Part shown: piece by piece, positions 8,763 through 18,201 of the stretch
How positions within the stretch are numbered: position 1 is the first letter of the stretch
Layout of the letters: each line of letters starts with the position of its first letter
Assembly (NCBI RefSeq): GCF_020404765.1
Contig: NZ_JAIVEM010000149.1
Location: forward strand, 62,315-126,314
Direction of reading: 5' to 3'
Source: Paenibacillus sp. BJ-4
GTDB taxonomy: Bacteria; Bacillota; Bacilli; Paenibacillales; Paenibacillaceae
Length of the DNA: 64,000 nucleotides
Program-made: the position numbers and the translations under genes
The notes under the pieces: generated by a model
The model's database searches: none
Seen by the model: only the letters and a program-made list of their open reading frames with translations
What the model was told of the DNA's origin: nothing

Positions 8763-9926
8763 TTAACTCCTCACAATTCCACTAACAAACCTCTCTATTT
8801 TGTCCAGCCCTTGTTCCAGTACATCCTGTCCGTAAGCATAGGACAAGCGAATATAGCCTTCGCCATAGGAAGAAAAGGCATCTCCCGGCACGACAGCTAC
8901 ACCATGCTCTTCCAGCAGCTTCAAGGTGAAGTCCATCGAGCTTAAGCCAAAATGGGCGATGGAAGGGAATAGATAAAAGGCTCCCTCGGGTTTCTCCAGC
9001 GGAATTCCCATCTCTGTCAGTCTCCCATGCACATAGTCACGGCGCTTGCGGTACTCCTCGCGCATTGGAAGTGCATCGTCCACACCGACAGTCAGGGCTT
9101 CCAGCGCAGCATACTGGCTGATCGAGCTGGCACAGGTCACGTTGTACTGATGAACCTTAACCATGTGCTGTGAAATTTCAGCGGGTGCAAGCGTAAAACC
9201 AATACGCCAGCCCGTCATGGAATGTGACTTGGACAGGCCGTTGATGACGATGGTGCGTTCCCGCATACCTGAAAGTGCTGCAATGGACACATGGGGTGCA
9301 TCGTAAATCAGCTCACTGTATATTTCATCCGAAATGATAAACAGATCGCGTTCCTTCAGCACATCGGCGACCGCTTCCAGTTCTTCACGGCTCATCACTC
9401 GCCCGGTCGGATTCGAAGGATAGCCAAGGATGACTGCTTTCGTCCGCTCGGTAAGATAAGGCTCCAGCACCTCGGCAGTGAGTTTGAAGCCGCTACTGCG
9501 GGTATCGGCAAACACTGGAACGCCACCTGACAAACGGATCAATGGCTCGTAACCAGGGTAAATGGGCACAGGCAAAATGACTTCATCGCCAGGTGACAAA
9601 ATGGTGCGCAGGGTAATATCCAGCGCTTCACTGGCTCCGTTGGTTACGATAACCTCATCCTGTCCACGGTAACTCAGCCCGTATTTACGGGCTACAAACG
9701 CTGCTGCGGCTTCCCTTAATTCGGGTAGTCCGGGATTAGGCGTATAGGAGGTGCGCCCTTCGTTAATCGCCCGATGGGCGGCTTCCATAATATGCGCAGG
9801 GGTAGGGAAATCCGGCTGTCCAATCGTTAAGGACAGGGTTCCGGGCAATGCGGCAACCTTATTGGCAATTTTGCGGATGCCACTGATTTGAATGTTTTTA
9901 ACCTGATCATTAAGCAAATGCTCCAT
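8763..9926 (-). CDS. patA: Probable N-acetyl-LL-diaminopimelate aminotransferase
   Basis: 387 residues of the class I/II PLP-dependent aminotransferases. SLTIGQPDFPTP, TSYTPNPGLPELR, YPSNPTG, the aspartate in ISDEIYSEL, and the PLP-lysine segment NGLSKSHSMTGWRIGF are all present. The sequence follows Bacillus PatA closely, including the opening MEHLL and KVHQYNV. The role is to convert N-acetyl-2-amino-6-oxopimelate with glutamate to N-acetyl-LL-DAP, linking dapH and the deacetylase located on the other strand 4-6 kb away. AAAGGTGG precedes the ATG. Broader aminotransferase specificity is possible. Confidence 0.88.
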   Translation of the reverse strand: MEHLLNDQVKNIQISGIRKIANKVAALPGTLSLTIGQPDFPTPAHIMEAAHRAINEGRTSYTPNPGLPELREAAAAFVARKYGLSYRGQDEVIVTNGASEALDITLRTILSPGDEVILPVPIYPGYEPLIRLSGGVPVFADTRSSGFKLTAEVLEPYLTERTKAVILGYPSNPTGRVMSREELEAVADVLKERDLFIISDEIYSELIYDAPHVSIAALSGMRERTIVINGLSKSHSMTGWRIGFTLAPAEISQHMVKVHQYNVTCASSISQYAALEALTVGVDDALPMREEYRKRRDYVHGRLTEMGIPLEKPEGAFYLFPSIAHFGLSSMDFTLKLLEEHGVAVVPGDAFSSYGEGYIRLSYAYGQDVLEQGLDKIERFVSGIVRS

Positions 9927-10066
9927 AGCGTATGTGCCACCTTTTTCTGTATTAGAACAAGTTTACAATAATATGATCTGATTATGCTACGGCAAGAAGA
10001 ATTCATTTTTACATAATTAAGGTACTGAATTGACTAATTTATGGTATCTTAAAAGAGGAAATATAT

Positions 10067-10080
10067 TGTAAGCGTAATCA
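10067..10080. promoter_or_regulatory. cre-like site upstream of the surface nuclease gene
   Basis: TGTAAGCGTAATCA matches the CcpA consensus TGWAANCGNTNWCA at all but one position (A for T at position 10). It lies about 30 bp before the start codon, where bound CcpA would block transcription. Confidence 0.4.
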
Positions 10081-10110
10081 CAGCAAAAATGGGGAGGAGA
10101 GCATTTTTTG

Positions 10111-13100
10111 ATGACACAGGTATACATAGAAAAAATGTTATCCATGAAATTAAAAAGGCTTGGGCTTACAGGGCTCAGTGCAATACTGGTGCTGTCGGTA
10201 GGAATGGGATGGTTATCTAGTGGAAAGGCTGAGGCAGAGCCTACACCTTTGCTGGAAAAGGAAGTACAGCAAATACCCACAACTGTTGGGGCCAGTGTAT
10301 ATGCAGATGTCTATTTGCCTAAAAAGCTTCGTATCCACGACATCCAGGGAGCAGCCCACCGTTCACCTTATGAGGGGCAAAAGGTAACGGATATTGAAGG
10401 CATTGTTACGATGGTGAAGGGAAGCAGCTTCTATATTCAAGAGGCGGATGCTCAAGTGGATCAGGATGAAAAAACATCCGAAGCCATTTTAGTGTACAAG
10501 CCTGGCAACGGTGTGCAAGTTGGGGATGAGGTACGGGTTAGCGGCTCAGTGAAGGAATACACAGAAAGAACCTACGCCAGCAAACCAATTGACCTAACGA
10601 CTACGGAAATAGTGGCCTCTTCGGTTACGGTGACTGCCAAGGACCGTCCACTGCCGACTCCAATCATGCTTGGAAAACAGGGACATGTGTTGCCGACATC
10701 TGTAGTGGATAATGATGGAATGACGGAGTTTGATCCACAGGAGGATGGCTTGGACTTTTTTGAATGTCTGGAAGCGATGCGTGTAGAGCTAAACGATGCA
10801 ACAGTGATCGGTCCTTATGTCTATGAAATTCCGGTCAGAATTAATAACGGTCCGAACACAGGTGAGGTAATGACGGAGGCTGGCGGACTCATGCTGACCG
10901 AAAGAAGCCTGAATCCGCAACGGATTTTGATTGATGCAAAGCCTACGGTTCCGTTGAAAACAGGAGATCGTTTTGCCGGACCTATCACGGGAATTGTGAG
11001 CTATGGCTTCAGCAATTACAAATTGTTACCAGAGCGTCTGCCGGATATTGTACCAGGTGGCCTCCAACCGGCAAACACGCGTCTGATGCAGGATGATCGC
11101 AAGCTGACAGTAGCTTCTTTTAACGTGGAAAACTTCGATCCCGGTGATGGTAAACGGATTGATCAGCTTGGGAAGGCTATCGCCGTGAATTTGAATCAGC
11201 CGGATATCATAGGACTGCTGGAAGTGCAGGACAATAACGGTGAGAAGGATGATGGCACGACAGACGCTTCTGAAAGCTTTCGTGTGCTTATTGAGGCAAT
11301 TCGTGCTCATGGTGGGCCGGAGTATGCTTTTATGGATATTGCACCTGAAAATAATAAGGATGGCGGTGCTCCCGGTGGCAACATCCGCGTCGGCTTTCTC
11401 TACAACCCGCAGCGTGTCATGCTGACGGATAAGCCCAAGGGAGATTCAGTTACGTCTGTCACCTACGGTGCACAGGGGCTCTCGCTCAATCCGGGGCGGA
11501 TTGATCCGCTGAATGCATCATTTGATGATTCACGGAAGCCGTTGGCGGCTGAGTTTGAGTTTGAAGGCCAGCAGGTGATCGTGATCGCTAACCATTTTAA
11601 CTCCAAAGGGGGCGACCAGGCGCCATTCGGAGGGGCACAGCCGCCTGTGCGAAGCAGCGAAATACAGCGGGCAAAGATTGCAGCGATTGTAAACAGCTTT
11701 GTGAAGTCGGTATTGCAAGTAAACCCTAAGGCTAACGTTGTGGTGCTGGGGGATTTGAATGATTTCCAATTCTCAGACACATTGGCTTTGCTGCGGGGAC
11801 AGGAACTGACTAATCTGATAGACAAGCTGGATGAAAAGGAACGATACTCCTATATTTATGAAGGCAATTCACAGACACTCGATCACATGCTGGTCAGCGC
11901 ATCCTTGAGTCAAACATCCGTGCTGGATATCGTTCATATCAATGCCGATTTTAGTGCGGCGGATGGGCGAGTGAGCGATCATGATCCACTGGTTGCGCAA
12001 ATCGATCTGCCACGCCAAACAGATCAACCACCAACAGATGGTGGTGGCCGCAATGACGATGATGACGAGGAACAGCAGGAGAACAGGAATAACCCCAGTA
12101 CTGGTAACGGCAGTAGCGGTAGTACGAATGGAACCGTGAATGGACAGAATCAGACTGCCGCTGGTGATCAGAATGGAAACGGCGATTCAGGTCCGACTGT
12201 GTTGCACGTCAAGACTGTAGTGAGCGGGGCCGAGCAAAACGGACAGAAAAGGGCGGTCGCTCAAGTATTGGCTGCTGACATACAAAATGCAATTCGAAAC
12301 GGAGCGAAGGGGACACTTGTGATCCGTGCAGGAGAGCAAGCAGATACCAAGATGTTCGAGATTAATCTGAACGGAGAAGCTTTGGAAGCCATCCTGAACG
12401 ATCATATTCGCAGCCTTCGTTTGGAAACGCCGCAGGGTGGCTATGAAGTAGCAACAGGTCGCTTATCTCTTCAAAAGCTGGCTGACACCGGGCAGATGCC
12501 TGTAAAACAAATGACCCTGAGCTTTACCGTCGCTCCAAACGAAGAGCTGGCTAATCGGTGGGATATTCCGGCAGGGCGCAAGCTGTTACGTGCTGTGGAT
12601 ATCGCGGCTGAACTGAGAGGCAAGGATAGAAGCAAACAGCCGCTGATAGGTAACGTAATGGACTCGGGTAATGGATATGAACGCTATCTGTTACGTGTTC
12701 CTGTAGGGGCCGATGCAAGCCGGCTTGCTGTAGTGAAGGTATTGACCAACCAAGGCATACAGTTGTCTTATCAACCGGTTCCTTTTCACGTTTCGAGTGA
12801 GGAAATAATCGTGTACGGACATTCGGGAGGAACATACGCTGTGCTGGATGGAGGCGCTTTTGGAGAAAACAAATCGTTCAGTGATATATCCGGTCATTGG
12901 GCACAGCAGGACATTACACGACTGGCAACTCGCCTGGTTGTGGCGGGGGCTGATCCAGCAGCATATACGGCAAATAAGACAAATGAAATGGACCTGGCGA
13001 ACGTACGCTTTGATCCTGAAGGTCGGGTGAAGCGTTCAGAGCTGGCTGCGATGCTGGTGCGTACGCTCGGGCTGGAGCGTTCAGATCGCACAGTGGTGAG

Positions 13101-13473
13101 CTTTAACGATGTTCAATCAGAAGCGTGGTATGCGGACGCGGTACGGACCGCAGCTGCTGTTGGGCTGATTAATGGCTATGCCGACGGAAGCTTTCGACCT
13201 GACACTCTACTATCAAGGGAAGAACTGGCTGTGATCACAGAGCGAGCGCTGCGTTTCGCCGGAAATACAGAAGATACAGCAATAGGAAGTATATCCGTGC
13301 CTTTATCGGATACACTAACGATTTCTGCGTGGGCAGCTCCGGCTGTGAAAACCTTGTCTGGACTAGGGATCATGAAGGGAGACGAAAAAGGCCGTTTTGC
13401 TCCGACTGCATCCGCAACAAGGGCGGAAGCGGCGGCTGTATTATCTCGAACCCTGGATAAGCTGAATTGGTAG
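10111..13473 (+). CDS. SLH-anchored extracellular endonuclease/exonuclease/phosphatase-family nuclease
   Basis: 1120 residues. A signal peptide (about 1-42, ending AEAEP) is followed by an OB-fold-like region (about 85-170) of the type that precedes YhcR-like nucleases, then an EEP catalytic domain (about 330-635). Active-site motifs are complete: SFNVENF (Asn near 338), IGLLEVQDN, IANHFNSKGG, VVLGDLNDF (Asp near 548) and SDHDP (near 622). After an Asp/Asn/Gly-rich linker and a beta-rich region come three SLH modules (about 920-1120) that bind secondary wall polymer. The enzyme should digest nucleic acid at the cell surface. The start is ATG 10111; a TTG just before it is possible. GGAGGAGA precedes. 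Confidence 0.88.
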   Translation: MTQVYIEKMLSMKLKRLGLTGLSAILVLSVGMGWLSSGKAEAEPTPLLEKEVQQIPTTVGASVYADVYLPKKLRIHDIQGAAHRSPYEGQKVTDIEGIVTMVKGSSFYIQEADAQVDQDEKTSEAILVYKPGNGVQVGDEVRVSGSVKEYTERTYASKPIDLTTTEIVASSVTVTAKDRPLPTPIMLGKQGHVLPTSVVDNDGMTEFDPQEDGLDFFECLEAMRVELNDATVIGPYVYEIPVRINNGPNTGEVMTEAGGLMLTERSLNPQRILIDAKPTVPLKTGDRFAGPITGIVSYGFSNYKLLPERLPDIVPGGLQPANTRLMQDDRKLTVASFNVENFDPGDGKRIDQLGKAIAVNLNQPDIIGLLEVQDNNGEKDDGTTDASESFRVLIEAIRAHGGPEYAFMDIAPENNKDGGAPGGNIRVGFLYNPQRVMLTDKPKGDSVTSVTYGAQGLSLNPGRIDPLNASFDDSRKPLAAEFEFEGQQVIVIANHFNSKGGDQAPFGGAQPPVRSSEIQRAKIAAIVNSFVKSVLQVNPKANVVVLGDLNDFQFSDTLALLRGQELTNLIDKLDEKERYSYIYEGNSQTLDHMLVSASLSQTSVLDIVHINADFSAADGRVSDHDPLVAQIDLPRQTDQPPTDGGGRNDDDDEEQQENRNNPSTGNGSSGSTNGTVNGQNQTAAGDQNGNGDSGPTVLHVKTVVSGAEQNGQKRAVAQVLAADIQNAIRNGAKGTLVIRAGEQADTKMFEINLNGEALEAILNDHIRSLRLETPQGGYEVATGRLSLQKLADTGQMPVKQMTLSFTVAPNEELANRWDIPAGRKLLRAVDIAAELRGKDRSKQPLIGNVMDSGNGYERYLLRVPVGADASRLAVVKVLTNQGIQLSYQPVPFHVSSEEIIVYGHSGGTYAVLDGGAFGENKSFSDISGHWAQQDITRLATRLVVAGADPAAYTANKTNEMDLANVRFDPEGRVKRSELAAMLVRTLGLERSDRTVVSFNDVQSEAWYADAVRTAAAVGLINGYADGSFRPDTLLSREELAVITERALRFAGNTEDTAIGSISVPLSDTLTISAWAAPAVKTLSGLGIMKGDEKGRFAPTASATRAEAAAVLSRTLDKLNW

Positions 13474-13587
13474 CAATAGATGATATCAATGTAAGATTGA
13501 TTGACTTTATACGATAGTTAAGTTATCTTTTGTTGAGAAGTAATGTTTAAAAAATAGAATTTATGATAGATGAAGAGGTGAAATGTC

Positions 13588-13989
13588 GTGGGAGTAACAG
13601 CCAAACAAATTTTTGTGAATTTACCGGTTAAAAATCTGCAGCACTCCATTGATTTTTTTACTGCAATTGGATTTGAATTTAACGCTCAGTTCACCGATGA
13701 GCACGCGACCTGTATGGTGGTTAGTGAAAATATCTTTGTCATGCTGCTGGTTGAAGAGCGCTTTAAAGCTTTTACTACAAAAAAAATCTCAGATGCAACC
13801 CAAAGCACGGAAGCGATTATCGCTTTAGCGGTGGAGAGTCGAGCCAAGGTGGACGAGATTGTCCACAAGGCTTTGGAAGCAGGGGGTAAGTCTTCGAACG
13901 AACCTCAAGATCACGGATTTATGTACGGATGGAGCTTTCAGGACTTAGATGGTCATCTGTGGGAGTTCTTTTATATGGCAGAGCAGTAA
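13588..13989 (+). CDS. VOC (glyoxalase/bleomycin-resistance) family protein
   Basis: 133 residues with a single VOC unit: NLPVKNLQHSIDFFTAIGF at the start and the typical end WSFQDLDGHLWEFFYMA. Such proteins are dimeric cytoplasmic metalloenzymes or binding proteins (glyoxalase, dioxygenase, antibiotic binding); the specific role cannot be assigned. The start is GTG with GAGGTG upstream. It is a stand-alone gene followed by a terminator. Confidence 0.85.
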   Translation: MGVTAKQIFVNLPVKNLQHSIDFFTAIGFEFNAQFTDEHATCMVVSENIFVMLLVEERFKAFTTKKISDATQSTEAIIALAVESRAKVDEIVHKALEAGGKSSNEPQDHGFMYGWSFQDLDGHLWEFFYMAEQ

Positions 13990-14035
13990 ACAAAACAGTA
14001 GCGAAAGTAATAATGAAGTAAAAGAAATATCATGA

Positions 14036-14076
14036 AAAGTAAGCTATCGCCAAAGGATAGTTTACTTTCTTTGTTA
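14036..14076 (+). terminator. Rho-independent terminator
   Basis: AAAGTAAGCTATC pairs with GATAGTTTACTTT around a GCCAAAG loop, followed by CTTTG. It ends the VOC gene transcript. Confidence 0.8.
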
Positions 14077-14108
14077 TATGCCATCGACTTTATATGGGGG
14101 GAATTATA

Positions 14109-14639
14109 GTGTCCAAACAAATAATAGTTCGTCCTATTCAAGCTCTGAACAAAGAGCTGACAGATACACTGGCTCGCTTGTTAATTGACGTGGTGGCAGA
14201 TGGTGCCTCTATAGGCTTTTTGCCGCCACTGTCCTTTACGGAAGCAGGTGCTTATTGGAATAGTGTGCTTGAGGATGGTGTAGTTCTATGGATTGCTGAG
14301 AAGGACGGAGTACCTGTTGGTACGGTTCAGCTTCACTTGGCTCAAAAAGCCAATGCTATTCATCGTGCGGAAATTGCAAAGCTTATGGTGCATCCGTCCG
14401 GGCGCAGGCTTGGGATTGGGCGACAATTAATGAGAGCGGCGGAAGAAGAGGCACTTCGTCAGGATAGAACGTTACTGGTGCTGGATACGCGGGTAGGTGA
14501 TCCTTCCAATCGACTATATGAGTCTATCGGTTTTATAGAAGCGGGCGTGATTCCGGGTTATGCCAGGTCGGCTGATGGTCAGCTGGATGCCACTCGCTAT
14601 TATTATAAGCCACTGAATACACCTCCCGGTCATTGCTGA
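14109..14639 (+). CDS. GNAT-family N-acetyltransferase
   Basis: 176 residues. The acetyl-CoA site motif A reads AKLMVHPSGRRLGIGRQLM (R/Q-x-x-G-x-G/A form), followed by LVLDTRVGDPSNRLYESIGF, the usual motif B. It transfers an acetyl group to a small amine or a protein N terminus; the substrate is unknown. The GTG at 14109 is preceded by GGGGGGAATTATA and was preferred to an ATG 15 bases upstream that overlaps the ribosome site itself. Confidence 0.85.
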   Translation: MSKQIIVRPIQALNKELTDTLARLLIDVVADGASIGFLPPLSFTEAGAYWNSVLEDGVVLWIAEKDGVPVGTVQLHLAQKANAIHRAEIAKLMVHPSGRRLGIGRQLMRAAEEEALRQDRTLLVLDTRVGDPSNRLYESIGFIEAGVIPGYARSADGQLDATRYYYKPLNTPPGHC

Positions 14640-14841
14640 GTATTTGCCGAATAATCATGGGATATACAGGTAATCATAACCTGTCATAGGATTGCCAAAT
14701 CTTTTTCCGCATTTATTCGACTGGAAAAGCACGGGAATGGGAACGTATAATGAAGTGAGGGACTATCCCAAGGTCTCTTTATGTCAATTTGGCTGGTCTG
14801 GATTGAAGATCGTAGCACATACAGCGGAGGAATCGAAGAAT

Positions 14842-16251
14842 ATGAGGCTGGAGCATGATTTTTTAGGTACCAAGGAAGTGCCGTCAGACGCTTATTATGG
14901 TGTACAAACGCTGAGGGCAAGAGAAAATTTTCCAATTACAGGCCAACGGTTGCATCCTGAGTTAATCAAGGCTATGGCGATCGTCAAAAAGGGAGCAGCA
15001 ACGGTAAATATGGAATTGACCCGCTTGCATCGCCCCAAAGCAGAGGCCATCATCCAGGCAGCTGACGAGATTATTCAAGGGGAGTTGCATGACCATTTCA
15101 TCGTCGATCCGATTCAGGGCGGCGCAGGCACGTCTATTAATATGAATACAAATGAAGTGATTGCAAACCGAGCCCTGGAACTTATTGGCAAGCAGCGTGG
15201 AGATTATCTGGAGATCAGTCCGAATAACCATGTCAATATGGCGCAATCGACGAACGATGCTTTTCCTACGGCAGTTCATTTGGCTGTATTAAGTATGATT
15301 GACAAGTTGCTGGTCACCATGAGTGAGCTTCAAGAAGCGTTTTCCCGTAAGGCGAAAGAATTTGACAGTGTGATTAAAATGGGCCGAACTCACTTGCAGG
15401 ATGCAGTGCCGATTCGACTGGGACAGGAGTTTCAAGCCTATGCACGTGTGCTGGGCCGTGATATCGGACGCGTCCGTGCGACCAAGCAGCATCTGCTGAC
15501 GATTAATATGGGTGCGACTGCGGTCGGTACTGGTTTGAACGCAGACCGCCGTTATATTCAGCGTGTCGCTGAGGTGCTGGCAGAGGTCAGCGGCTTCCCT
15601 CTGGAAGCTGACGAGAATCTCGTTGATGCTACACAAAATACGGATGCCTACACCGAAGTATCTGCTGCGTTGAAAATTTGTATGATGAACATGTCCAAGG
15701 TGGCAAATGACATTCGTCTGATGGCCTCTGGGCCGCGTGCTGGTCTCGGAGAGCTGAGCCTGCCTGCTCGTCAGCCGGGATCATCCATTATGCCAGGCAA
15801 GGTCAATCCGGTAATGTGTGAGGTCATTAACCAAATTGCTTTTCAGGTCATTGGAAATGACCATACCATTTGTTTGGCTTCTGAGGCAGGGCAGCTAGAG
15901 CTGAATGTAATGGAACCTGTGCTTGTCTATAATCTGCTGCAATCGCTGGAAATTATGAAGCAGGGCTTCAACGTCTTCCGCATCCATTGTGTGGATGGAA
16001 TTGAAGCCAATGTAGAGCGTTGCCGTGAATATGTGGAGAACAGCGTAGGTATTATTACAGCACTTAATCCTCATCTCGGATATGAGGTTGTATCCCGTAT
16101 CGCACGTGAGGCAATTACGACAGGAAAATCGGTACGTGAACTATGTTTGCTGTATAATGTTCTGACCGAGGAAGAACTGGACATTATTTTGGACCCATAT
16201 CAAATGACTCAGCCTGGGATTGCTGGAGAGTCTTTACTGAAGCGTGAATAA
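14842..16251 (+). CDS. aspA: Aspartate ammonia-lyase (aspartase)
   Basis: 469 residues, the usual length of the family, starting MRLEHDFLGTKEVP. Superfamily signatures are present: GGAGTSINMNTNEVIANRA, NDAFPTA, the TH loop GRTHLQDAVP, and GSSIMPGKVNPVMCE with the catalytic Ser loop. The enzyme reversibly deaminates aspartate to fumarate and ammonia in the cytoplasm. Fumarase is the main alternative, but the overall pattern (VGTGLNADRRY, LTEEELD near the end) is aspartase-like. The start was placed here because the upstream in-frame extension lacks family similarity and GGAGG precedes this ATG. Confidence 0.9.
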   Translation: MRLEHDFLGTKEVPSDAYYGVQTLRARENFPITGQRLHPELIKAMAIVKKGAATVNMELTRLHRPKAEAIIQAADEIIQGELHDHFIVDPIQGGAGTSINMNTNEVIANRALELIGKQRGDYLEISPNNHVNMAQSTNDAFPTAVHLAVLSMIDKLLVTMSELQEAFSRKAKEFDSVIKMGRTHLQDAVPIRLGQEFQAYARVLGRDIGRVRATKQHLLTINMGATAVGTGLNADRRYIQRVAEVLAEVSGFPLEADENLVDATQNTDAYTEVSAALKICMMNMSKVANDIRLMASGPRAGLGELSLPARQPGSSIMPGKVNPVMCEVINQIAFQVIGNDHTICLASEAGQLELNVMEPVLVYNLLQSLEIMKQGFNVFRIHCVDGIEANVERCREYVENSVGIITALNPHLGYEVVSRIAREAITTGKSVRELCLLYNVLTEEELDIILDPYQMTQPGIAGESLLKRE

Positions 16252-16296
16252 TTGTGCGGAGATAGAGTTTAGACAGCTTTGAGGCAAGACGAAGAT

Positions 16297-16325
16297 AGCC
16301 CCGTCGAATCTGGCGGGGCTTTTAT
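16297..16325 (+). terminator. Rho-independent terminator after aspA
   Basis: AGCCCCG and CGGGGCT form a 7-bp GC-rich stem around TCGAATCTGG, followed by TTTA. Confidence 0.85.
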
Positions 16326-16414
16326 GATGTTAATATGTGAGCTAGGCGTAACACAGGGACTTATCAGTTAGGGATTATGCGGCTGCACGTTTATTGTAGA
16401 AAAGGGGAAGAGGA

Positions 16415-17005
16415 ATGTTGCTGGAGCAATTATCCGCATATAGGGAATTAGGGATAGGACTCATTGTAGTCTTCGTATTGCTTGCACTTATCATTAGGGG
16501 ACTCATCCGGGGGCGCCGGAATCGGATTTTACGCGATCTGGACCCACGTAAAATCGGAATTCAGGACATCGACCGTATGGAGGACGGCACGGAATTTGAG
16601 CTTTATTTGCAGCGGCTACTATCGTCCCTCGGCTATAAGGACATTTATAAAACAACCGGCAGCCGGGATTTTGGAGCGGATTTGGTTTTTACAGATCGTG
16701 AAGGCGCCAGAGTCGTAATCCAGGCCAAGCGCTATGGTGTACAACATCCGGTAGGATTGGGAGCGGTGCAGGAAATTTACACCTCCATGCGTTATTATGC
16801 AGCAGACAAGTCTGTCGTGATTACCTCCGGGCGTTATACGGATTCCTGTAAAACACTTGCAGCTGTGAACGGAGTTAAATTATTGGACCGCAACGATTTG
16901 GTGGACATGATTGATTTGTTCAAGACGAAACGCCGCGAGGACGTCATGGATCTAATAGAAAGTAAAACTGAAGTGATCACTTCTAAATGGAGTAAAACCA
17001 AATAA
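16415..17005 (+). CDS. Membrane-tethered Mrr-like restriction endonuclease-fold protein
   Basis: 196 residues. A single membrane helix (about 14-30, GIGLIVVFVLLALIIRGLI) is followed by basic residues and a PD-(D/E)xK domain of the Mrr type. Key residues are GSRDFGADLVF (Asp89) and VVIQAKRY (Gln103, Lys105), and the rest follows the Mrr pattern (YYAADKSVVITSGRYT). Mrr-like nucleases cut DNA, sometimes modified DNA; membrane-anchored forms are common in Firmicutes and their role is not settled. AAAGGGGAAGAGGA lies upstream. There is no methyltransferase or ATPase next to it. Confidence 0.83.
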   Translation: MLLEQLSAYRELGIGLIVVFVLLALIIRGLIRGRRNRILRDLDPRKIGIQDIDRMEDGTEFELYLQRLLSSLGYKDIYKTTGSRDFGADLVFTDREGARVVIQAKRYGVQHPVGLGAVQEIYTSMRYYAADKSVVITSGRYTDSCKTLAAVNGVKLLDRNDLVDMIDLFKTKRREDVMDLIESKTEVITSKWSKTK

Positions 17006-17010
17006 ATTTG

Positions 17011-17065
17011 GGAACTGATTGTTAGGCGACGTTGTTCAAGCCTGGTGATCAGTTCTTTTATTTTC
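17011..17065 (+). terminator. Rho-independent terminator after the Mrr-like gene
   Basis: GGAACTGAT and ATCAGTTC pair across a 28-base loop and are followed by TTTTATTTTC. Confidence 0.75.
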
Positions 17066-17176
17066 ACATTAATAAAATAAAAGAACTTAATTTACAGAAA
17101 TTATCATGAAAAAATATGCTGTTACAACCGATATAAAATTGTTGGGGATTTCCAAATTATGCTGAGGTGATATGTC

Positions 17177-18181
17177 ATGAAGAAGCGAGCTGTATTATTA
17201 AATTTTAGGTGGATTCCCATAGTCATCATTTTTGCATTACTGTTGGGTGCATGTGGGCAATCGGCCGCACAAACCAAGGCCCAGCCTATTAAGGTAGGGA
17301 TCGTACTGTCAGACATTGGTCTGGGTGACCAATCTTACAGTGACGCTGCTTTTCGAGGCTTGATCAAAGCTAGGGATGAAGGAAAAATTGTTTTTGAATA
17401 CCGGGAAATATCTGAGACCAAGACGTATGATGCTGCTTTTGAACAGCTTGCTCAAGAAAAAGCTGATTTGACCATTGGATTGGGTTACATGGTGAAGGAC
17501 AGTCTGGAGGCCACAGCCAAAAAATATCCAGACCGTAAATTTTTAATCGTGGATGAAAAGTCGGATTTACCGAATGTGGCCTCTATCACCTTTAAAGAAG
17601 AAGAAGGCAGCTTTATGGCCGGAGTTGTCGCAGGTTTGACGAGTCGCACGGAACAGGTAGGCTTTATCGGAGGCGTGGAATCCCCGTTGCTGAAAAAGTT
17701 TGAGGTTGGATATCGCGCCGGGGTCCAGTCGGTGAAGCCTGATGCCAATGTCACTACTACATATGCAGGAGATTTCGGGAAGCCGGAGCTGGGCACGGAG
17801 ATTGCACGTAATATGATTGATCAGGATCAGATTGATATTATTTATACAGCAGCAGGGCTTACAGGTGTAGGTGCGCTTCAGGAGGCACAAAAACAGCAAA
17901 AATTTGCTATCGGGGTCGACAGCGATCAGTTTTTCATTGCGGAAAAAGCGGTAGTTACCTCAATGATTAAAAATGTGGATGTAGCGATATATAAGGCAGT
18001 CAAAAGTTTTGCAGATCATCAAAGAAAATTTACGGACAAGAATATGGTGTTCGGTCTTGCGGAAGAAGGCATAGGTTTGGCCCCCATTCGTATCGTGACA
18101 CTGAATCCGGACCAGCAAAAGTTGTTGGATGATTTGATGGATAAAATCAAGTCCGGCACACTTATTGTACCTACACAATAA
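17177..18181 (+). CDS. BMP-family (basic membrane protein/Med-like) substrate-binding lipoprotein
   Basis: 334 residues. The lipoprotein signal has lipobox LLGAC (Cys26). The mature protein follows the BMP/PnrA pattern: KVGIVLSDIGLGDQSYSD at the start, then GFIGGVESPLLKKFEVGYRAGV and AAGLTGVGALQEAQ. Typical members bind purine nucleosides for an ABC importer. No permease or ATPase gene is nearby; instead a chemoreceptor gene begins 20 bp downstream, suggesting that this protein senses a ligand and presents it to the receptor. GAGGTGA precedes the ATG. Confidence 0.85.
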   Translation: MKKRAVLLNFRWIPIVIIFALLLGACGQSAAQTKAQPIKVGIVLSDIGLGDQSYSDAAFRGLIKARDEGKIVFEYREISETKTYDAAFEQLAQEKADLTIGLGYMVKDSLEATAKKYPDRKFLIVDEKSDLPNVASITFKEEEGSFMAGVVAGLTSRTEQVGFIGGVESPLLKKFEVGYRAGVQSVKPDANVTTTYAGDFGKPELGTEIARNMIDQDQIDIIYTAAGLTGVGALQEAQKQQKFAIGVDSDQFFIAEKAVVTSMIKNVDVAIYKAVKSFADHQRKFTDKNMVFGLAEEGIGLAPIRIVTLNPDQQKLLDDLMDKIKSGTLIVPTQ

Positions 18182-18201
18182 TTTTTGCAAAAGGAGGATG
18201 A

